Below, piece after piece: positions 50,516-58,751 of a stretch of 58,751 nucleotides of DNA. The notes under the pieces were generated by a model, which saw nothing but the letters and a program-made list of their open reading frames with translations, was not told where the DNA came from and did no database searches. The position numbers and the translations under genes are program-made. The stretch spans positions 1 to 58,751 of the forward strand of contig CALBGL010000007.1 in the NCBI GenBank assembly GCA_937892735.1. The letters run 5' to 3'. Each line of letters begins with the position of its first letter. Position 1 is the stretch's first letter. The stretch comes from an uncultured Clostridia bacterium. GTDB taxonomy: Bacteria; Bacillota; Clostridia; Lachnospirales; Bianqueaceae.

Positions 50516-51264
50516 TAACCGAACCTCCCTGTAATATACTCTTCTGTCCGCGGATCCTTCGGCATACTGAAGATCTGGTTCGTTTCCCCAAACTCCACGA
50601 CCTCTCCCAAAAGGAAGAACGCGGTCTTATCCGATATACGCGCTGCCTGCTGCATATTATGCGTGACCATGACGATTGTATAATCCTTCTTCAGCTGTAC
50701 AGCCAAATCCTCTATCTTGGAAGTAGAAATCGGATCCAGCGCCGATGTGGGCTCATCCATCAGGAGTACTTCCGGCTTCACCGCCAGTGCGCGTGCAATG
50801 CACAGCCGCTGTTGCTGACCACCGGAAAGCCCCAGTGCACTCTTCTTCAGTCGATCCTTCACCTCATCCCAGATCGCAGCATCACGCAGCGATTCCTCCA
50901 CGATCTGATCCAGCTTGGCCTTAGAACGAATGCCATGCGTCCTCGGTCCAAAAGCAATGTTGTCATATACGCTCATGGGAAAGGGATTGGGCTTCTGAAA
51001 AACCATACCCACGCGCTTCCGCAGCAGACTCACATCCATTCCTTTATAGATATTCTCATCGTTCAATAAGATCTCGCCCGTGATCCGGCAGCCTTCTACC
51101 AGATCATTCATTCGATTCAGCGTCTTCAGCAGGGTAGACTTACCACAGCCGGAAGGCCCGATAAACGCAGTAATCTCCTTCTCCGGAATCTTCATGCTGA
51201 TATCCTTCAGGGCCTTAAAGTCATTATACCACAATTCCAAGTGATTGATTATAAATTTATCCAT
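50515..51264 (-). CDS. pstB: Phosphate ABC importer ATPase PstB
   Basis: A 249-residue ATPase. Walker A GPSGCGKSTLLKTLNRMND, Q-loop VFQKPNPFPMSVYDNIAFGP, signature LSGGQQQRLCIARA, Walker B VLLMDEPTSALDP and switch VTHNMQQA are all diagnostic of PstB. ATG 51264 with GAGGAT upstream was chosen; the frame extends 14 codons into pstA's 3' region. It follows pstA by 10 nt. Confidence 0.96.
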   Translation of the reverse strand: MDKFIINHLELWYNDFKALKDISMKIPEKEITAFIGPSGCGKSTLLKTLNRMNDLVEGCRITGEILLNDENIYKGMDVSLLRKRVGMVFQKPNPFPMSVYDNIAFGPRTHGIRSKAKLDQIVEESLRDAAIWDEVKDRLKKSALGLSGGQQQRLCIARALAVKPEVLLMDEPTSALDPISTSKIEDLAVQLKKDYTIVMVTHNMQQAARISDKTAFFLLGEVVEFGETNQIFSMPKDPRTEEYITGRFG

Positions 51265-51274
51265 GCGTATATCC

Positions 51275-52162
51275 TCATCCCTTTTTGGACTGAATTTTTT
51301 TAGCAATAAAGCCAGACAGCGCGTTGATCAGAATGACCATGATCAGAAGAACGACCGCTGTGGCATATGCTTCGTTGGTATGCAAGCCTTCTGATAAAAG
51401 CGCATACATATGCACCGACAGCGTACGTCCGGAACCCATGAGAGAATCCGGAATGCCCGCTACCGTGCCGGAAGTATAGATCAAAGCCGCCGTCTCTCCT
51501 ACGATTCGACCGATCGCCAAAATAACACCAGAGAGAATTCCGGGAATCGCCGACGGTAATACGATGCGGAAAACAGTACGCAGTCTGCCCGCACCTAATC
51601 CAAAACTGCCCTCCCGATAGCTATCCGGAACAGATTTGAGCGCCTCCTCCGTCGTGCGCATAATCGTGGGCAATACCATGATCGCCAATGTTAATGCACC
51701 CGAAAGCATCGAAAGACCGCAACGCATGGCTACAACAAAGATAAGATAGCCGAACAGACCATATACAATGGAGGGAATCCCTGCCAGTGTCTCTGTTGTG
51801 GTTCGTACTACCCCGACAATCTTATTCCCACGTTTCGCGTATTCTACCATATAAATCGCAGAAAAAACACCGACAGGAACCGCGATCAGAAGCGTCACCA
51901 ATGTCATGGTTATCGTATTGATAATGGCCGGCATCATGGACACGTTATCGCTGTTATATTCCCATTCGAAAAGCTGCGGTGTGATATTGGGAATTCCGCG
52001 AATCAGGATATACCCCACCAGCAGGAGCAGAATCGCGACTGTAACAACCGCCGCCAGACAGACGATGATAAGGCCTGCCAATGAAAACGGGTGCTTCTTA
52101 TAATGGCGCAGATGGTCTGCCAAAGACTGATAATTGATACTTTCTGTCTTCGCTTTGCTCAT
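51275..52162 (-). CDS. pstA: Phosphate ABC importer permease PstA
   Basis: A 295-residue inner-membrane permease with six transmembrane segments. LAGIPSIVYGLFGYLIFV and the EAA loop GLGAGRLRTVFRIVLPSAIP are hallmark segments, and the TSGTVAGIPDSLMGSGRTLS region is typical of PstA. Its start overlaps the pstC stop by 4 nt. With PstC it forms the channel for phosphate. Confidence 0.95.
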   Translation of the reverse strand: MSKAKTESINYQSLADHLRHYKKHPFSLAGLIIVCLAAVVTVAILLLLVGYILIRGIPNITPQLFEWEYNSDNVSMMPAIINTITMTLVTLLIAVPVGVFSAIYMVEYAKRGNKIVGVVRTTTETLAGIPSIVYGLFGYLIFVVAMRCGLSMLSGALTLAIMVLPTIMRTTEEALKSVPDSYREGSFGLGAGRLRTVFRIVLPSAIPGILSGVILAIGRIVGETAALIYTSGTVAGIPDSLMGSGRTLSVHMYALLSEGLHTNEAYATAVVLLIMVILINALSGFIAKKIQSKKG

Positions 52163-53010
52163 TGTTTCTTCCTCCTTTTCATGGCTGAGAAGGAAAGGTT
52201 GATAATCAGGATAAAGACAAACAGCACGACTGCTGTCGCAATCAGGGCTTCTCTATGCAGATCCGCCGCGTATCCCATTTCCAAAACAATATTGGCTGTC
52301 AGCGTTCTGACGCCAGACAGAATGCTTTCCGGTATAATCGGCTGATTTCCTGCCACCATACTCACTGCCATAGCCTCGCCAATCGCACGGCCAATGCCCA
52401 GGATGATACCCGCGAGCACGCCAGATCTGGCCGCGGGCAGCACAACCTTGAAAACGCTTCGCTCATGCGTCGCGCCCAGTGCTAGGGCCCCTTCATAATA
52501 ACTATTGTCTACCGCTCGAAGTGAGGATTCGGATACGCTGATAATGGTAGGTAAGATCATGATTCCCAGCATGAGCGATGCTGTCAGAACATTTTTACCG
52601 CTCGTGTCCGTCAGATCCTGAATCCACGGCACGATAACTACCAGGCCGAAAAAGCCATAGACGATAGAAGGAATGCCCGCTAACAGGTCGATCGCCGGCT
52701 TCAGGATTCGATGCAATTTCGGCGGGCAAAATCGCGCCATAAAAATTGCACATAATAATCCAATGGGCACTCCCACGATAATCGCGCCGGCTGTTACGTA
52801 GATACTGCCGATGATCATTGGAAAGATGCCGTATAGATCCTGTCCGGGCTTCCATTGCGTACCGCAAAGAAAATCCAGAAATCCGATCTCACTCATGGCC
52901 GGCACGCCATTCATAAACAGAAAGACACAAATCAGGATAACCGCCAGTATGGAGATGCATGCGGTCAGGAAAAAGACCACATGCATCAGTAATTCTCTAA
53001 AGTTTTTCAT
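52159..53010 (-). CDS. pstC: Phosphate ABC importer permease PstC
   Basis: A 283-residue permease with about six transmembrane segments. LAGIPSIVYGFFGLVVIVPW, the EAA loop ALGATHERSVFKVVLPAARS and AIGEAMAVSMVAGNQPIIPE identify PstC. AGAGGAG lies upstream of the ATG. It follows pstS by 36 nt and overlaps pstA. Confidence 0.95.
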   Translation of the reverse strand: MKNFRELLMHVVFFLTACISILAVILICVFLFMNGVPAMSEIGFLDFLCGTQWKPGQDLYGIFPMIIGSIYVTAGAIIVGVPIGLLCAIFMARFCPPKLHRILKPAIDLLAGIPSIVYGFFGLVVIVPWIQDLTDTSGKNVLTASLMLGIMILPTIISVSESSLRAVDNSYYEGALALGATHERSVFKVVLPAARSGVLAGIILGIGRAIGEAMAVSMVAGNQPIIPESILSGVRTLTANIVLEMGYAADLHREALIATAVVLFVFILIINLSFSAMKRRKKQ

Positions 53011-53046
53011 TCGAAAACTCCTCTTGGATTGGTTTCGAGTTCTTGC

Positions 53047-54000
53047 TTATTGAAGCTCCTCCCACTGCGTCACCGCGCCAGTGTAGATCTGCATGATCTG
53101 CTCACTGGTCAGGTTATTGATGGGGTTCTCCAGGTTTACGATCACCGCGATGCCATCCAGTGCGATGACCTGACTTACCAAGCCTGCCTCCAGCTCGCTG
53201 TCCTTCACCTCACGAGATGCCATGCCGATGTCATAGGATCCGTCGATGACGGAATTCATTCCCGTCGTGGAATCGCTCTGCTGCAGCTGGATGTTCGCGT
53301 TCGCATTCACTGCTTCATAGCCTTCTATCAACTTCTCCATCACCGGCACTATGGAAGAGGATCCGCCTATTGTCAGATCTCCGGACTCCATCGTACTCTC
53401 GAACGCACCCGTGTTACCTTCGCTAATATAACCATTCTCTTCTACAATCGCCTGTCCCTGCTCGCTCATGACGAAGTTAATGAAGTCTGCTGCCAAACCT
53501 GTCGCCTCGCCCATCGTAGCAATATTGAACGGTCTCGATACGCTGTAGGAACCATCCTTCACACCGTCCACAGAAGCGGCTACACCATCTACCTGTACTG
53601 CCTTGACCTGGGTCTCATCCAGAGAACCCAGCGACACATATCCGATCGCCTGCTTATTGCCGGCCACCGTCGTCATCATGACGGAGGTGCTGTTCGTGAT
53701 CTCGGCCATCTCTGTCGTCATATCCACATCGTCCTGTTCGATGCCCATCAGCTCGATGAACGCGCCACGGGTACCGGAACCATCCTCACGGGAGATCACA
53801 GAAATCGCGCCCGTCATGCCAGCTGTTGCTGTACTGCTCTCATCTGCTGTACTGCTTTCCTCTGCTGTACTGCTTTCCTCTACTGCACTGCTGTCTGATC
53901 CGTAGCTTTCCTGTGCGCTGGAGTTCCCGTCAGAAGAACATCCTGCTAAACTTGCTGCTACCAACATCAGACCAAGCATAAATGAAATCATCTTTTTCAT
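53047..54000 (-). CDS. pstS: Phosphate-binding lipoprotein PstS, circularly permuted
   Basis: A 317-residue exported lipoprotein: MKKMISFMLGLMLVAASLAG then Cys21, and a Ser/Glu/Thr-rich linker with ESSTA repeats (about 30-58). The two domain halves are in inverted order relative to classical PstS. Residues about 62-185 contain VISREDGSGTRGAF, SVSRPFNIAT and SEQGQAIVEENGY, normally C-terminal; about 198-317 contain GGSSSIVPVMEKL, STTGMNSV, DIGMASREVK and IYTGAVTQWEEL, normally N-terminal. All phosphate-binding loops are present, so function should be retained. Similar order is known in some Clostridia proteins. First gene of the pst operon. Confidence 0.93.
   Translation of the reverse strand: MKKMISFMLGLMLVAASLAGCSSDGNSSAQESYGSDSSAVEESSTAEESSTADESSTATAGMTGAISVISREDGSGTRGAFIELMGIEQDDVDMTTEMAEITNSTSVMMTTVAGNKQAIGYVSLGSLDETQVKAVQVDGVAASVDGVKDGSYSVSRPFNIATMGEATGLAADFINFVMSEQGQAIVEENGYISEGNTGAFESTMESGDLTIGGSSSIVPVMEKLIEGYEAVNANANIQLQQSDSTTGMNSVIDGSYDIGMASREVKDSELEAGLVSQVIALDGIAVIVNLENPINNLTSEQIMQIYTGAVTQWEELQ
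53826..53885 (-). repeat. Short in-gene tandem repeat in the pstS linker
   Basis: About 18-bp units encoding ESSTA(E/D) are repeated three to four times, forming the flexible stalk behind the lipid anchor. Copy number could vary by slippage. Confidence 0.75.
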
Positions 54001-54042
54001 CTTAGATTTCTCCTCTATTGCTTATTTTTAACTGACGATGTT

Positions 54043-54097
54043 AGTATATACAAGTCATGTAAAATCTGCATTCACCTCTTTGTAAAATCCATGTAAA
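54043..54097 (-). promoter_or_regulatory. pstS promoter with Pho-box-like repeats
   Basis: On the minus strand TTTACA occurs at 54097-54092, 54086-54081 and 54063-54058; the first two are exactly 11 bp apart and the third is 23 bp further. TATACT (54048-54043) is the -10 and no good -35 exists. The layout matches PhoP-dependent promoters of Firmicutes. Confidence 0.7.
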
Positions 54098-54105
54098 GTT
54101 TTCAA

Positions 54106-54138
54106 CAAAAAAGAACCTCACGAAAAATCGTGAAGTTC
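54106..54138 (-). terminator. Terminator of the sugar-importer unit
   Basis: AGAAC-TCACGA arms with one mismatch form a hairpin (54112-54138), and TTTTTTG follows on the minus strand. It separates the solute-binding protein gene from the pstS promoter. Confidence 0.82.
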
Positions 54139-54162
54139 TCATGTCCATTTGACTTATTTTCT

Positions 54163-55836
54163 TTATGCGTTGGATGACCAGTTCGTATACGCTTCCTGAT
54201 AGATATCTACATACTCGTTTGCACCCATGCCTTCGAGTTCCGCAATCATGCTGTCCCAATCAGCTTCCACATCGCGCTTGCCTGTGATAAACTCACCGAC
54301 CGCAATTTCAAGATAGTTCTTGAGATCGGCCAGAATCGATGCCGCACGTTCTGTATTGTCCGGAGATAGATATACGTCCGGAAAAGCAAGCTTCCAATAT
54401 GGCTTCAGCTGCGTTTCTACCTGCAGATTAATCCAATCATTGAGAGGATTAACCACCTGAGGCAATGTACCTCCGCCGATACCCGGCGTACTGGAACCGG
54501 AGTTCGGCGTGATCTCCTTAGCACGATAAGTCTCGAAGTTGTCATATCCTTCCGGCCACTGCACTACGCAGGTCTTTTCCTCTTCATCCTGATACACAAA
54601 ATCTACACCGGCCTCACCACGCATCTGGTACAGCGCACCCTCCTTACCGTATACCCAGTCTACCATGCGAAGCGCTGCTTCCGGATATTTGCATCCGCTG
54701 GTAATAGTAAATGTACCTCTCTTCAGTCCGCTGCTGCGGAACCATTCCTGCTTGCCATTGTCCGCCTTAAGTGCCGTGATGGCAATATAGTCTTCATTAT
54801 ATTCCTGCGGAATCGTGACATAGGGTCCCGCGGAAGTAAAGGCGCCCAGAATTAACTCATCGCCCTGTCCTTTTGCCTTTAGCTGATTGCCATCCTGTTC
54901 AAAAATCTCGCTGTCCAGCAGCCCATCCGCCCAGGCGTTCGCGTACCATTGCACCATCTTCTTGAATGCGTCGGTAAACGGTCCATAGAACACAGTACCA
55001 TCTTCTTCGTAGCCCATCATCGTGGTCGTATCAAAGGTAGCTCCAAACCAGGACGTCGTCTTATAGAAATTCTCGATGCCTTTCGACCAGGAAAGCGGAA
55101 TCTCATCCGTAGTATCTCCATTGCCGTTCATATCCTCATCCCGGAAGCCTTCCAGAACCGCATACAGCTCATCGGCTGTCGTCGGCGCTTCCATCCCCAG
55201 CTGTTCAATCCATGTCGCATTGATCCAGTACTTGGTTGTCAGATCTCGCTCCATATCATTGATATAGGGCAGGCAATAGATCGCGCCGGACGGCGTAGTG
55301 ATACTGCTCCTTACCGCGGGATTCGCTTCCAGAACCGAAATTAGATTGGGACAATAGGTGTCGATCAAACCAGAAATATCTAACAGCATCTGTTGATCGT
55401 CCCCGTAGTCCAGTTCTTCGGCAGTAGAAAAGCTTCCCGCATAGAAAATATCCGGCAATGTATTACTGGCAAACGCCAGATTTTTCTGCGTATCCCAATT
55501 ATCCGACAGAATCGCGTCCATATCCAGTGTGATCCCCGTCAGTTCCTGCCACTTCTTAAAGAACTTCAGGTCTTCCCATTCTCCCTGCGACCCTTTGCGA
55601 GCTCCCATGAGGGTCAATGTAATAGGAGTATTGACAACCGGATAATCCGACTCGGTATTCAACACCGCCAGATTTTCTGGCAAATCCTCTCCCGCGGATC
55701 CACTGGACACTTCCGTTCCCGATGTCCCGCCCTGGGACGTGTCCGGTGCAGATGAATCCCCTTCACCACTGCACCCTCCGAGTGACCCCAGCAGCAAGAC
55801 CACTGCCAGCATCCATGCAACACCCTTTTTCCGCAT
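54163..55836 (-). CDS. Extracellular sugar-binding lipoprotein (LplA/YtcQ-like)
   Basis: A 557-residue lipoprotein of the large family 1 solute-binding group: MRKKGVAWMLAVVLLLGSLG followed by the lipobox cysteine, an acidic Ser/Thr/Gly linker, then LTLMGARKGSQGEWEDLKFF and a long binding domain with YWINATWIEQLGMEAPTTAD and FTITSGCKYPEAALRMVDWV. These are typical of LplA-type binders for oligosaccharides such as pectin or host-glycan fragments. AAAGGAGG lies upstream. It follows the two permeases. Confidence 0.88.
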   Translation of the reverse strand: MRKKGVAWMLAVVLLLGSLGGCSGEGDSSAPDTSQGGTSGTEVSSGSAGEDLPENLAVLNTESDYPVVNTPITLTLMGARKGSQGEWEDLKFFKKWQELTGITLDMDAILSDNWDTQKNLAFASNTLPDIFYAGSFSTAEELDYGDDQQMLLDISGLIDTYCPNLISVLEANPAVRSSITTPSGAIYCLPYINDMERDLTTKYWINATWIEQLGMEAPTTADELYAVLEGFRDEDMNGNGDTTDEIPLSWSKGIENFYKTTSWFGATFDTTTMMGYEEDGTVFYGPFTDAFKKMVQWYANAWADGLLDSEIFEQDGNQLKAKGQGDELILGAFTSAGPYVTIPQEYNEDYIAITALKADNGKQEWFRSSGLKRGTFTITSGCKYPEAALRMVDWVYGKEGALYQMRGEAGVDFVYQDEEEKTCVVQWPEGYDNFETYRAKEITPNSGSSTPGIGGGTLPQVVNPLNDWINLQVETQLKPYWKLAFPDVYLSPDNTERAASILADLKNYLEIAVGEFITGKRDVEADWDSMIAELEGMGANEYVDIYQEAYTNWSSNA

Positions 55837-55890
55837 ATAAATTCCTCCTTTATAATGGATTTTATAATAATCCCACTTCGGCTGTGGGGA

Positions 55891-56775
55891 TTATCCCTTC
55901 AGAGAACCAATCATCACACCCTTGACAAAATACTTTTGCACAAATGGATAAATAATCAGCATAGGAACGCTGGCCACAATAATCAGCGCATATTTCAGCA
56001 CTTCTGAAACTTCCTGCAGCTGCGCTGCTTCCAAATTGTCCGTCATCGCTTCACTCGCCTGTGCTTCGATCAGGATTTCCCGAAGAATCAGCTGCAATGT
56101 ATACTTTTCTCGATCTTTCAGATAGATCATCGCATTAAAATACTGATTCCAATACCCCACCGCATAGTACAAACAGAGTACCGCGATAATCGCCTGGGAC
56201 AGCGGCAACACAATACTGAAAAAATACCGGCTGTTGCTGCAGCCATCAAGCTGCGCCGCTTCCAGCAAATCAATTGGGATCGAATTCGCAAAAAAGGTAC
56301 GTGCAATAATAATATTACTCATACTGACACAGCTTGGCAAAATCACGGCCCACATACTGTCCAACAAGCCAAGATCCCGAATAATCAGATAAGAAGGAAT
56401 CAGACCCCCGCTGAAAAACATGGTAAATACCAAGAGTCCGGTAACTACACCGTGTCCTGGCAGGTCTTTTCTGGAAAGCGCATAAGCCGATGTGGTGGTC
56501 AGCACCACGCTAAGCAGTGTGCCAACAAGCGTGTAGAGAATAGTATTCCTGTATCCTACCCATACCTTCGATTCTCGAAAGACTCTTTCATACCCTTCCA
56601 ATGTAACATCCACAGGCCATAATACCACATCCCCGCCATAGACCGCCGTCGGGGAGCTAAAAGAAGCGCTGATCACAAAAATCAACACGTAAATAAAAGA
56701 CAGAGCCAGCAGTGTCAACATCGTATAATTAATCGCATTAAAAATTTTATCTCCCTTTGTTTTTCCAATCGCCAT
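55891..56775 (-). CDS. Sugar ABC importer permease, LplC/YtcP-like
   Basis: A 294-residue permease with six transmembrane segments. LVFTMFFSGGLIPSYLIIRD, the EAA-type loop LLEAAQLDGCSNSRYFFSIV and the C-terminal LIIYPFVQKYFVKGVMIGSL with KG are hallmarks of the LplC/YtcP group. A GGAGGG ribosome site precedes the ATG. It follows the first permease by 13 nt. Confidence 0.92.
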   Translation of the reverse strand: MAIGKTKGDKIFNAINYTMLTLLALSFIYVLIFVISASFSSPTAVYGGDVVLWPVDVTLEGYERVFRESKVWVGYRNTILYTLVGTLLSVVLTTTSAYALSRKDLPGHGVVTGLLVFTMFFSGGLIPSYLIIRDLGLLDSMWAVILPSCVSMSNIIIARTFFANSIPIDLLEAAQLDGCSNSRYFFSIVLPLSQAIIAVLCLYYAVGYWNQYFNAMIYLKDREKYTLQLILREILIEAQASEAMTDNLEAAQLQEVSEVLKYALIIVASVPMLIIYPFVQKYFVKGVMIGSLKG

Positions 56776-56788
56776 CTGACTCCCTCCT

Positions 56789-57757
56789 TTACCACAGACT
56801 GGTCTCGCTGACCTTTCCGGAAATGAAGTTCACAAACATGATCATAATAAAATTCACGATCGAATTAAAGAACCCCACAGCGGCTGAAAAGCTGAAATCC
56901 GCATCTACCAATCCAACTTGATATACATAGGTAGATATCACCTGTGACCGTTTCAGATTCAGGGATGTCTGCATGAGAAAGACCTTTTCAAACCCTACGC
57001 TCATAATACTACCTGATCGCATGATCAAAAGAATGGTAATCGTCGGAAGAATTCCGGGAATATCGATATGCCAGATTCTTTGTAGTTTATTCGCTCCATC
57101 GATGATGGCGGCCTCGTGCAGCTCCGCGCTGATCCCTGCCAGCGCTGCGATATAGATAATGGCAGAAAAGCCCATCCCCTGCCAGATTCCAGACACAACA
57201 TATGTACCTCGAAAATACTCCGCATCCCGCATGAAAGGTACCGCTGTTCCTCCGAACATCTCAATGATTCGATTCACGATTCCGTTTCGCGTAGATAAAA
57301 GGCAGTACAACAAACTGACCATGACCACCGTCGATATAAAATGCGGCGCATAGGTCACACCCTGTACAACCTTCTTAAACTTCTGATTCTCCACCTGATT
57401 GAGCATCAGTGCCAGAATAATCGGAGGAAAGAATCCGAAAACCAGACTTTCCAGGCTAAGAATAATTGTATTCAGCAGAATATCCCAAAACTGCGCCGAA
57501 TGAAAGAATCGAATGAAATGCTCAAAACCAACCCACTCACTTCCCCAAATGCCCTTTGTCGCCTTAAAGTCCTTAAAAGCAATCTGTAGACCATACATAG
57601 GCGCATAATGAAAAATTGCAAAATAAATCAATGTCGGTAAAAGAAATAAATACAAATCCGCATTTCGAATCGCATTGCGCCGCATGAGACTGCGCCTTTT
57701 CCTTCGTCCCTGCTTCTGCAGAGACTCCGCTGTGTCCTGTGCCAATTGTGTGATCAC
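56789..57757 (-). CDS. Sugar ABC importer permease, LplB/YteP-like
   Basis: A 322-residue permease with six transmembrane segments after a basic N-terminus. LYLFLLPTLIYFAIFHYAPM, YGLQIAFKDFKATKGIWGSE and the EAA-type loop LHEAAIIDGANKLQRIWHID identify the LplB/YteP group. GTG at 57757 with AAGGAGG 8 nt upstream is preferred; the upstream 17 codons lack support. It is the first gene of the unit. No ATPase gene is present, so a shared MsmX-type ATPase must energise it. Confidence 0.9.
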   Translation of the reverse strand: MITQLAQDTAESLQKQGRRKRRSLMRRNAIRNADLYLFLLPTLIYFAIFHYAPMYGLQIAFKDFKATKGIWGSEWVGFEHFIRFFHSAQFWDILLNTIILSLESLVFGFFPPIILALMLNQVENQKFKKVVQGVTYAPHFISTVVMVSLLYCLLSTRNGIVNRIIEMFGGTAVPFMRDAEYFRGTYVVSGIWQGMGFSAIIYIAALAGISAELHEAAIIDGANKLQRIWHIDIPGILPTITILLIMRSGSIMSVGFEKVFLMQTSLNLKRSQVISTYVYQVGLVDADFSFSAAVGFFNSIVNFIMIMFVNFISGKVSETSLW

Positions 57758-57819
57758 ATCATCGCCTCCTTGTTGAAATTCCCGTCTCCTATTCCCTACG
57801 GGACACACCTTATACGGGG

Positions 57820-57848
57820 ATTATATAATAAATAATTTCTTTTGTCAA
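57820..57848 (-). promoter_or_regulatory. Promoter of the sugar-importer unit
   Basis: TTGACA (57848-57843), 17 bp, TATAAT (57825-57820), both consensus. No catabolite (cre) box was identified between it and the start. Confidence 0.85.
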
Positions 57849-58090
57849 TATCCACAAAAACTTTTTTATTCTCATTTTTTTATCGTGCTTATTCTCATCT
57901 TATTTCATTTCTTTCATTCTATTCCACTTTCTTTTCGCACAAATTTACGTCATCTCTTTTGGATTTCCATATCCATATTTACATAACCAATTCGTTTTCT
58001 CTTAACTCTGTTATTTCCTATTATGTTGATTCTGTAATTACACTCTCAGGATCGAAGCTGTCAGATCTATTTCTCCGTTTGAAACAGATG
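57849..58090. other. AT-rich noncoding stretch
   Basis: T-rich on the plus strand, no credible gene; the plus-strand reading frame across it has Phe/Ser/Tyr-rich composition expected of translated noncoding DNA. Confidence 0.5.
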
Positions 58091-58680
58091 ACTTGTGTAA
58101 ACTCGTATACGCTTTCGGTCATGAGACTCGACTGGCCTCTACAACGATGTTCTCGACTCATATACTTAATCCGACTTAAAATCTAGTTTGTCTTTTTGCG
58201 TATAAAATAAAGCCATGAGCCTGCATACTCACTTTTACATGAAATCAAGTTTGCCTATGCAGTGAATCTCCTGACCTCAGGATTTTTGAGTATACAGATT
58301 ACCTTGGGAGCTGTCTGGATTCTGGCCTTTCGAGCATCCTGTATACGCCATCGACCAGGAGCCTGCCCGGGTCCTGACTTTTTGCGTATACTGTATACGC
58401 CATCGACCAGGAGCCTGCCCGGGTCTTGAAAAATTGAGTATACAGGCTCCCCTGATCTGAGCTTTTCGAGCATCCTGTATACGCCATCGACCAAGAATCT
58501 GTCCAGGGCCTAGGCTTTTTGCGTATACTGTATACGCTATCGACCAGGAGCCTGCCCGGGTCTTGAAAAATTGAGTATACAAGCTCCCCTGATCCTAGAC
58601 TTTTTGCGTATACTGTATACGCTACTGACTAGGAACCTATCTAGGTCTTGAAAAATTGAGTATACAGGCCCTGGAATCCT
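58091..58680. repeat. ~137-bp tandem repeat with 17-bp GTATAC palindromes
   Basis: GTATACGCcatcgacc-type units start at 58341, 58393, 58477, 58530 and 58615: alternating spacings of 52-53 and 84-85 bp make a composite period of about 137 bp. A perfect 17-bp palindrome GCGTATACTGTATACGC lies at 58384-58400, 58521-58537 and 58605-58621. Between them are GAGCCTGCCCGGGTC and TTGAAAAATTGAGTATACA segments. Decayed copies reach back to about 58104 (CGTATACGCTTTCGGTC). Reading frames here are repeat by-products. Confidence 0.85.
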
Positions 58681-58726
58681 GGCGATCAGAAATGGATTTT
58701 TCCAGTTTCTTCCTGCACCAGAGCAT

Positions 58727-58751
58727 AAAAAAATCCCCTTCCTGGGGTCTG
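58727..58751 (-). terminator. Possible terminator at the window edge
   Basis: On the minus strand ACCCC-AGGAA-GGGGA runs into TTTTTTT. The short GC stem suggests a terminator for a minus-strand gene beyond the window; it cannot be confirmed. Confidence 0.4.

Noticed and set aside
57842..58186. 114-codon plus-strand frame in the AT-rich zone
   Set aside because: Phe/Ser/Tyr-rich low-complexity composition, no ribosome site, runs into repeat DNA.
58255..58582. Minus-strand repetitive frames (GVY, RKK, PGR motifs)
   Set aside because: Three overlapping frames in different phases all arise from the ~137-bp repeat; none has a start site.

Overview
The window looks like chromosome from an anaerobic Clostridia-type Bacillota, plausibly a gut Lachnospiraceae or Oscillospiraceae relative. 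This is inferred from strong AGGAGG ribosome sites, TTGACA-17-TATAAT promoters, a T-box in front of valS-folC, a two-gene SufC/SufB module, DapA/DapB and a Firmicutes-type Kdp system. No rRNA or tRNA gene and no complete insertion sequence was seen. Coding is dense and mostly housekeeping or transport; the accessory material is a group II intron remnant at the left edge, one broken gene region near 49 kb, two loci of a 64-bp palindromic repeat, and a larger tandem repeat at the right edge.

Layout. 1-1.0 kb: decayed group II intron reverse transcriptase and empty sequence. 1.0-6.4 kb (minus): sufC-sufB-MATE exporter-pepC-D-amino-acid aminotransferase from one good promoter. 6.7-15.4 kb (plus): a beta-lactamase-fold hydrolase, a complete oligopeptide importer oppABCDF, an LD-carboxypeptidase and a cytoplasmic NlpC/P60 peptidase, together resembling a cell-wall peptide uptake and recycling cluster. 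15.4-17.1 kb (plus): a candidate preQ1-I riboswitch with terminators, then a VUT-family (queuosine precursor) transporter translationally coupled to an SDR oxidoreductase. 17.1-19.9 kb (minus): repeats, a DUF2238-like membrane protein, dapB, dapA. 20-24 kb (plus): pncB, a HAD-thioesterase fusion, a lipoprotein.

23.9-30.3 kb (minus): T-box, valS, folC, a 60-residue protein, a zinc-ribbon/TPR membrane protein and a GT8 glycosyltransferase, tightly overlapping. 30.3-33.5 kb: a HipA-like kinase-fold protein, an array of three palindromic repeats, and a divergent pair of small and membrane proteins. 33.5-38.2 kb (minus): MarR regulator with a heterodimeric ABC exporter. 38.3-47.5 kb (minus): kdpDE, a terminator, then a 32-residue membrane peptide, kdpF, kdpA, kdpB, kdpC and an unknown gene; a near-identical 17-bp motif sits exactly 43 bp upstream of the -10 of both units and is a candidate KdpE operator. 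47.6-49.6 kb: HtrA protease and a pseudogene region. 49.8-54.1 kb (minus): pstS-pstC-pstA-pstB-phoU with Pho-box-like repeats; the PstS domains are in circularly permuted order. 54.1-57.8 kb (minus): a Lpl/Yte-type sugar importer lacking its own ATPase. 57.8-58.75 kb: AT-rich noncoding DNA and a ~137-bp tandem repeat carrying 17-bp palindromes.
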